Virus record (IMG/VR): IMGVR_UViG_3300037557_000305
Location: 1 to 25,040 of that record
Source of the DNA: a virus
Direction: 5' to 3' (one strand)
DNA length: 25,040 bases
Below are positions 20,833-25,040 of the stretch, one piece after another (position 1 is the stretch's first letter; the number at the start of each line of letters is the position of its first letter). The notes under the pieces are model-generated. The model did not search any database, was not told the origin of the DNA, and saw only the letters and a program-made list of their open reading frames with translations. The translations under genes were made by a program, and so were the position numbers.

Positions 20833-21378
20833 ATGCAGAAGTCCTACTATGTGGCACTAGACATACAGAACCTTTGGTATTCTTGCAGGTACGTCCACGG
20901 ACCTAACTACCGTGTAGATTACCGGGCGTTGTTGGATTTCTTTGATGAGATTGTCAACGACGACGATGCTTCTGTGAAGGTGGTGGCTTACTTGATAGCC
21001 AGCCCTAACCACGATCAGAGCAGTTTCATTAACACCCTCAAGATGCTCGATATGACGGTTAAGAAGCGCAACTTGCATTACGACAGTGATCGGAGGCACG
21101 CCCAGAATACTAACTGGGACGTTGGCATCACCGCTGATGCGTTCTTTAACGCCCCCGAATATGATGCTTTCATACTGGTTAGTGGGGATGGGGATTTTAG
21201 GTATCTTGTAGATCCCCTAATGGATATGGGCAAAGAGGTGCTGGTGTGCTCTTTTGAGAAAGCTCTCAGTAAGACGTTGGCCAATAGCGTAGATAGGGTA
21301 TTTTATTTAGAGGATGATCTCGTCTACGACCCTAAAGCTCGCCATGAAGAGCGCCAAAAACATTATACGTCAGGTTAG
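20833..21378 (+). CDS. NYN/PIN-like nuclease (LabA/DUF88 type)
   Basis: The 181-aa protein fits the NYN domain, a PIN-like ribonuclease fold: N-terminal ALDIQNLW (D10, N13), a central NWDVGITADAF (D96, D102), and SGDGDFRYLV (117-126) with clustered Asp. These acidic residues would bind Mg2+ for RNA or DNA cleavage. NYN proteins include LabA and MARF1-type enzymes. Its place between a resolvase-like gene and the large terminase suggests nucleic-acid processing, either host mRNA attack or genome maturation; both are guesses. AGGAAG precedes the ATG. Confidence 0.82.
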   Translation: MQKSYYVALDIQNLWYSCRYVHGPNYRVDYRALLDFFDEIVNDDDASVKVVAYLIASPNHDQSSFINTLKMLDMTVKKRNLHYDSDRRHAQNTNWDVGITADAFFNAPEYDAFILVSGDGDFRYLVDPLMDMGKEVLVCSFEKALSKTLANSVDRVFYLEDDLVYDPKARHEERQKHYTSG

Positions 21379-21380
21379 TA

Positions 21381-23120
21381 GTGGGAAACTCCACCAACAA
21401 CAAAGGTTTGGGGCTTTCTGATAAACAGGTAGAAGCTCTGCGAATGGAGAATCTGGGGGTTTGGTGTGCCCTTAATGATTTTAAGGTGGACCACAAGCCG
21501 TTTACTTTTAAAAATAGAAAGTTCCTAAAAGACATTTACCTCTGTAACAACTCGCACATCACTGTGCGTAAGTGTACTCAGGTGGGTCTTACTATTTGGA
21601 TGATTTTAAAGGTCCTCCACCAACTAAGATACTCGCAGTCTACGGGTAGGAAGATTGCGCGTAAGGCAGGATTTTACTTCCCCGTATTTGACTCCGTAGC
21701 CAAGTTTTCAAAAGACAGACTACGTCCTTTAATCTACGGCATTCCTGAATTCAATGAGACGTTGTCTAGCGCTCCAAGTATTGACCTTGTTCAGTTTGGA
21801 ACAAGCTCTCTTTACTTGTCCTATACTGGTGGTGTGGCCTCTATGGACTCCACCCCTATGGACATCTTGTGCCTAGACGAGGTTCGCTTGATGCAGCCCT
21901 CTACTATCAACCAGTTAGAAGAGCGCCTAAGTGGTTGCTTAGACCCGTCGCTGTATAAGATTTCTACTGCGGGTTACCCAAACGACGCTATCGACAAGTC
22001 CTTCATGCTTGGCGATCAGCGGTACTGGCACACCAACTGTAATTGCTCGGACGGGATTATCCTACCGGACGCCTTTCCTCAGTGCGTCGGGCAAAGAAGA
22101 AACACTAAAAGCGGCAAACCAGAATTTTTCTACAGATGCCCTAAATGTGGGAAAGAAGACTTGGATCCTCAGGACGGAGGGTATGTGGTTCACAACCCGC
22201 AGTCTGATTACGCCAGTTTTCATATCCACCAGTTACTGTCCCCTGCTAAGTCAGCCAAAAACATTTGGGAGAGGTACGTTACTACGGATAACCCGAAGGA
22301 GTTCTGGAACGCTACTCTTGGGAAACCTTATGTGGATGAGGATAACGTCGGTCTTACGGACGCTGAGATTCAGGGGTGTGTGAATACCGATCTGTCTTGG
22401 AACACCAAGGTAAACAACACTTGTATGGGAATTGACCAAAGGTCGGGGAACATGCACGTAGTGGTCGCTAAGTACATTGGTGACAAGAAGCGCATCGTAC
22501 ACATCGAGGTAGTAGACAACCAGTTAGACAAGTACAAAGAGGCTGGTAAGATCGTATCCCCGTTTAAACGTATGTATGAGATGATGAGGGAGTTTGATGT
22601 AGACCTGTGTGTTCTTGATGCTCTTCCCAACGCTAATGAGGCTAAGGACTTTGCCAGAGCCTTCCCCGGCAGAGTGTTCTTGTCTTACTACAAAGAGAGC
22701 ACTGATATGGTGCGTTGGTCGGACAAGAAAGCTTCTGCTTCAGAAAAACCGCACTCTCGTAAAAGCAGTGATGACCTGAAATTTAAGTGGGTAGTGTTTT
22801 TAGATAGGTATAAAAGTATAGATTATGCCTTACGGCAGTGGGTAGGAAGGCGTGTTGAGTGTCCTAACCCGCGAGGGCTGATCCAAGAACTGAGGAATAT
22901 GAAGACAGGGGCGTATGATCCGTCCTTTGTGTGCGAAGACGAGTTCTTTAAGCACCTCAAGGCAGTTGTGAGGGAGTTAGTCCAAAACAGGAACGACCCT
23001 ACCAACTACAGGTATAGGTGGAATTATCTTGGACTAGACCCTCACTTACTCCATGCTTGGAACTACTGCTGCGTGGCATTAGAGAGGAAAAAACGCTCGT
23101 TTACCTTTGAGTTTATATAG
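21381..23120 (+). CDS. Terminase large subunit, lambda gpA-like
   Basis: The 579-aa DNA-packaging motor has an unusual Walker A RKCTQVGLT (63-71), in which the Lys sits at the front as in lambda gpA's KSARVGYS, and a Walker B DILCLDEV with D166/E167. A zinc-finger-like cluster follows (C220, C222, C235, C253, C256). The C-terminal nuclease half has GIDQRSG (D352) and VLDALPNANE (D413), with the last metal ligand near the HAWNYCC segment. It cuts and threads phage DNA into capsids. GTG 21381 follows the NYN stop by two bases with CAGG upstream. Large subunit precedes the probable small subunit here, the reverse of the common order. Confidence 0.88.
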   Translation: MGNSTNNKGLGLSDKQVEALRMENLGVWCALNDFKVDHKPFTFKNRKFLKDIYLCNNSHITVRKCTQVGLTIWMILKVLHQLRYSQSTGRKIARKAGFYFPVFDSVAKFSKDRLRPLIYGIPEFNETLSSAPSIDLVQFGTSSLYLSYTGGVASMDSTPMDILCLDEVRLMQPSTINQLEERLSGCLDPSLYKISTAGYPNDAIDKSFMLGDQRYWHTNCNCSDGIILPDAFPQCVGQRRNTKSGKPEFFYRCPKCGKEDLDPQDGGYVVHNPQSDYASFHIHQLLSPAKSAKNIWERYVTTDNPKEFWNATLGKPYVDEDNVGLTDAEIQGCVNTDLSWNTKVNNTCMGIDQRSGNMHVVVAKYIGDKKRIVHIEVVDNQLDKYKEAGKIVSPFKRMYEMMREFDVDLCVLDALPNANEAKDFARAFPGRVFLSYYKESTDMVRWSDKKASASEKPHSRKSSDDLKFKWVVFLDRYKSIDYALRQWVGRRVECPNPRGLIQELRNMKTGAYDPSFVCEDEFFKHLKAVVRELVQNRNDPTNYRYRWNYLGLDPHLLHAWNYCCVALERKKRSFTFEFI

Positions 23121-23128
23121 GGGCAATT

Positions 23129-23746
23129 ATGGCAAGGACACCAGTTACGTCCAGTGACGACTTAGAAGAACATGGGAAACGTAAGAGTCTTATCGTTAAC
23201 CCCGATAAGGCTATTGAGCTTCGACGAGTAGACGTTATCCGTCGTCGGCTGCGCGGGGAGACTATCTCTAGTATTGCAGATTCTCTTGCTTGTTCTGTAA
23301 GCACTATTAACAACGATCTGAAGGCTATTAGAGCCGCCAACAACAGCGCTATTAAAGAGTTCAACCAAGAAGACTATGTGGGAGACACTCTCCAGACGTT
23401 TAAAAAGATAGAAGAAGAGTCGTGGATGCAGGTTTTTGCCCTGGGTACTGGAGATTCTAGAAAAGCTAAATTTTTAGATTCTATCCGCGCTACTAGAAAG
23501 GAAGCTATCAAGCTTCTTCAGAGTAGTGGGCTTTTGCACAAAGAAGCGCAGAAGGTGGAAATTCAAGTCACCTCTGAAGCTATCAGCGGTTGGTCTTCAG
23601 ACCAGAAGATGCTTGTAGCAGACGCAGTTATTGAGGCGGCTATTATTGACGCGGACTTTGAAGAGGCTGCGCCAGAGTTTAACTCTTTGCCTAAGCCGAC
23701 TGAGGACCTATCGCTTAAAGACATCGCCGTCTTTTCGGATGACTAA
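23129..23746 (+). CDS. Probable terminase small subunit (HTH)
   Basis: The 205-aa protein has a basic N-terminus and a homeodomain-like HTH (about 32-70: RRVDVIRRRLRGETISSIAD then STINNDLKAI), then a helical region for oligomerisation and an acidic C-terminus. Small terminases use an N-terminal HTH to recognise packaging sites and a helical ring to bind the large subunit, and this gene is 8 bases after that subunit. The order is unusual, and a generic phage HTH regulator is the alternative. The stop shares a base with the methylase ATG (TAATG). Confidence 0.6.
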   Translation: MARTPVTSSDDLEEHGKRKSLIVNPDKAIELRRVDVIRRRLRGETISSIADSLACSVSTINNDLKAIRAANNSAIKEFNQEDYVGDTLQTFKKIEEESWMQVFALGTGDSRKAKFLDSIRATRKEAIKLLQSSGLLHKEAQKVEIQVTSEAISGWSSDQKMLVADAVIEAAIIDADFEEAAPEFNSLPKPTEDLSLKDIAVFSDD

Positions 23747-24570
23747 TGCAGCGGTCTTTTATTAAGTGGGTCGGGGGCAAGTACCGTAGCCTTTCTCAGA
23801 TTCTCCCTAAATTTCCTAAAAAGTTTAAAACTTATTATGAACCCTTTATAGGTAGTGCAGTCTTATTCTTTAACCTAAAGCCAGAAGTCTCTATATTAAA
23901 TGACTTTGAGTTTAATTTAGTTTCTACGTTTCGAGCAGTACGGGACCACTGTGGTGACGTGTGTGAAGAGCTAGAGGCTCTTAGTAATGACCCTCTCACT
24001 TATTACGAGGTTAGGAAGTCTTTTAACGAGGGCGCGTCTGCGGTACCCGCAAGAAGTGCTGCACAGTTCATCTACATGAACAAGTGCGGGTTTAATGGGT
24101 TGTACCGCGTGAATAGAAAAGGTGCCGTTAACGTGTCTTACGGTCGCCGTTCGGGATCTCCTCACCAAGATTACCAAAACATAAGACAGTGTAGTGATAT
24201 TCTGAAGGGTACTCAGATTATGAATGCCCATTACGAGGAAATTTTAAGGCTTACCAGAAGTGAGGACTTTGTGTACATGGACCCTCCTTACTACAAGGAG
24301 GCCCACAATTCGTTCACAGGTTATAACCCCACACCCTTTGGCCCGGAAGACCATGAGAGGCTCGCTTTAGAGTGCAAGTTCATGTCTAAACGGGGGGTTT
24401 TGTTCGCCCAAAGTAACTCTGATACAGAATTTATTAGAAATTTGTATAAACAGTATAATATTTACCCTATAAATACCACTAGGACCGTATCCGTAGATGC
24501 GTCGGTTAGGGGGAGTGTTACTGAGATCCTGATTACCAACTACGAAGTGAGTGATAATGCGGCTAGCTGA
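23746..24570 (+). CDS. DNA adenine methylase, Dam/D12 type
   Basis: The 274-aa protein has the D12-class N6-adenine methylase motifs: FIKWVGGK at the N-terminus, YEPFIGSAVLFF (SAM-binding motif I, 31-42), an NDFEFNLV acidic turn, and catalytic DPPYY (179-183). It would methylate adenine in a specific sequence (GATC for Dam relatives; the true target is not readable from the sequence). Roles could be evading host restriction or marking DNA for packaging; being coupled to terminase genes makes the second plausible. The gene overlaps the next by 20 bases. Confidence 0.9.
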   Translation: MQRSFIKWVGGKYRSLSQILPKFPKKFKTYYEPFIGSAVLFFNLKPEVSILNDFEFNLVSTFRAVRDHCGDVCEELEALSNDPLTYYEVRKSFNEGASAVPARSAAQFIYMNKCGFNGLYRVNRKGAVNVSYGRRSGSPHQDYQNIRQCSDILKGTQIMNAHYEEILRLTRSEDFVYMDPPYYKEAHNSFTGYNPTPFGPEDHERLALECKFMSKRGVLFAQSNSDTEFIRNLYKQYNIYPINTTRTVSVDASVRGSVTEILITNYEVSDNAAS

Positions 24571-25033
24571 GAGACATAGGCTTAACCCACGTAAGAAGAA
24601 AGAGGAGCCTAAGAAAGAGGAACCTAAGAAAGACCCCTCAGTCAAATTACGTAGGGGAGGTAGGGACGTAGGAGCGCCTGTTGTTTACATAAACAAGGGA
24701 GTTTACGACGCCCCCTCACACGCAGAAGAAGAGTCCTCTGAGGATTTACTGAATCGTTTAAATTCTTCTTTTGGGTTAAAACTCGAAGACGACGCAGATA
24801 AGCTTCTAGTTGAAATTTTTAAAAGAGGATGGAAGGTCTTAGGGTTTGACCTAGCCTCTGGAAGAACATACGGAATTAGGTTTAATCGATCTGTGGGAGA
24901 GCAAAAGTCTCGCACTTTTGTGAAAAAGGCTGAAAGCCTTAAAAAATTGCTTTTATTGGCGCTCGAACAGGTTCTCAATCACGAAGAGAGCCGATATAAG
25001 AATCGTATGGATAAAATTCGGCGTGGGAACTAA
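24551..25033 (+). CDS. Unknown protein with basic N-terminus
   Basis: I did not recognise the 160-aa product. It has a Lys/Glu-rich low-complexity segment (about 13-30: KKKEEPKKEEPKK) and a Ser/Glu acidic stretch (57-70). A folded C-terminal part with ERGWKVLGFD-like elements (KRGWKVLGFDLASGRTYGIR) and helices (KKAESLKKLLLLALEQVL) follows. The start is GTG 24551 or ATG 24557, both inside the methylase end. Another ATG at 25036, right after the stop, may begin the next gene. A structural or packaging accessory role is possible only from location. Confidence 0.55.
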   Translation: MIMRLAERHRLNPRKKKEEPKKEEPKKDPSVKLRRGGRDVGAPVVYINKGVYDAPSHAEEESSEDLLNRLNSSFGLKLEDDADKLLVEIFKRGWKVLGFDLASGRTYGIRFNRSVGEQKSRTFVKKAESLKKLLLLALEQVLNHEESRYKNRMDKIRRGN

Positions 25034-25040
25034 AAATGTA

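Overview
The window looks like part of the genome of a large, tailed, double-stranded DNA bacteriophage. The genes are packed almost end to end, often with ATGA or TAATG overlaps. They form a replication and recombination block, followed by lysis-type genes, tRNAs and the DNA-packaging (terminase) genes. No integrase, CRISPR array, insertion sequence or rRNA was seen. The only host clue is a lipoprotein with five MopE-like Asp-rich repeats and a von Willebrand A domain. That architecture is common in Myxococcota and related former Deltaproteobacteria, so a host in that group is a reasonable but weak inference.

Layout. Positions 1-11143 (+ strand): tail of an unknown gene, DnaB-type helicase, SprT-like zinc protein, zinc-ribbon/HTH protein, DnaG-type primase, a 58-aa ribbon-helix-helix protein, a Cys4 protein, an FmdB-like zinc ribbon, family A DNA polymerase with proofreading exonuclease, a UvsY-like mediator candidate, a gp32-like ssDNA-binding protein, RecA, two small proteins (one secreted and Cys-rich), an SbcD/gp47-like nuclease, a lytic transglycosylase and tRNA-Arg(TCT). 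Positions 11146-15576 (- strand): a coiled-coil protein, a holin-like membrane protein, a small membrane-anchored protein, the MopE/VWA lipoprotein and a large HTH-metallophosphoesterase. Positions 15794-25040 (+ strand again): a small helical protein, the SbcC/gp46-like ATPase, a zinc-ribbon protein, tRNA-Leu(TAA), a duplicated-domain zinc-ribbon protein, a KTSC protein, a small membrane protein, a HAD phosphatase, a small unknown, a PD-(D/E)XK resolvase-like nuclease, a 42-aa zinc-knuckle protein, a NYN/PIN-like nuclease, large and probable small terminase subunits, a Dam-type methylase and an unknown basic/acidic protein.

How the genes fit together. Helicase, primase, family A polymerase and SSB can make up a replisome. 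RecA, the UvsY-like mediator, the gp46/gp47 pair and the resolvase-like enzyme supply T4-style recombination-dependent replication and processing of branched DNA before packaging. The gp47-like and gp46-like genes are about 5.6 kb apart, separated by the transglycosylase, tRNA-Arg and the whole minus-strand block, so that block looks like an accessory insertion. Its lipoprotein operon is the least expected content for a phage.

All functions come from reading motifs in the sequence. No database search was run, and small-gene functions and promoters are the least certain.
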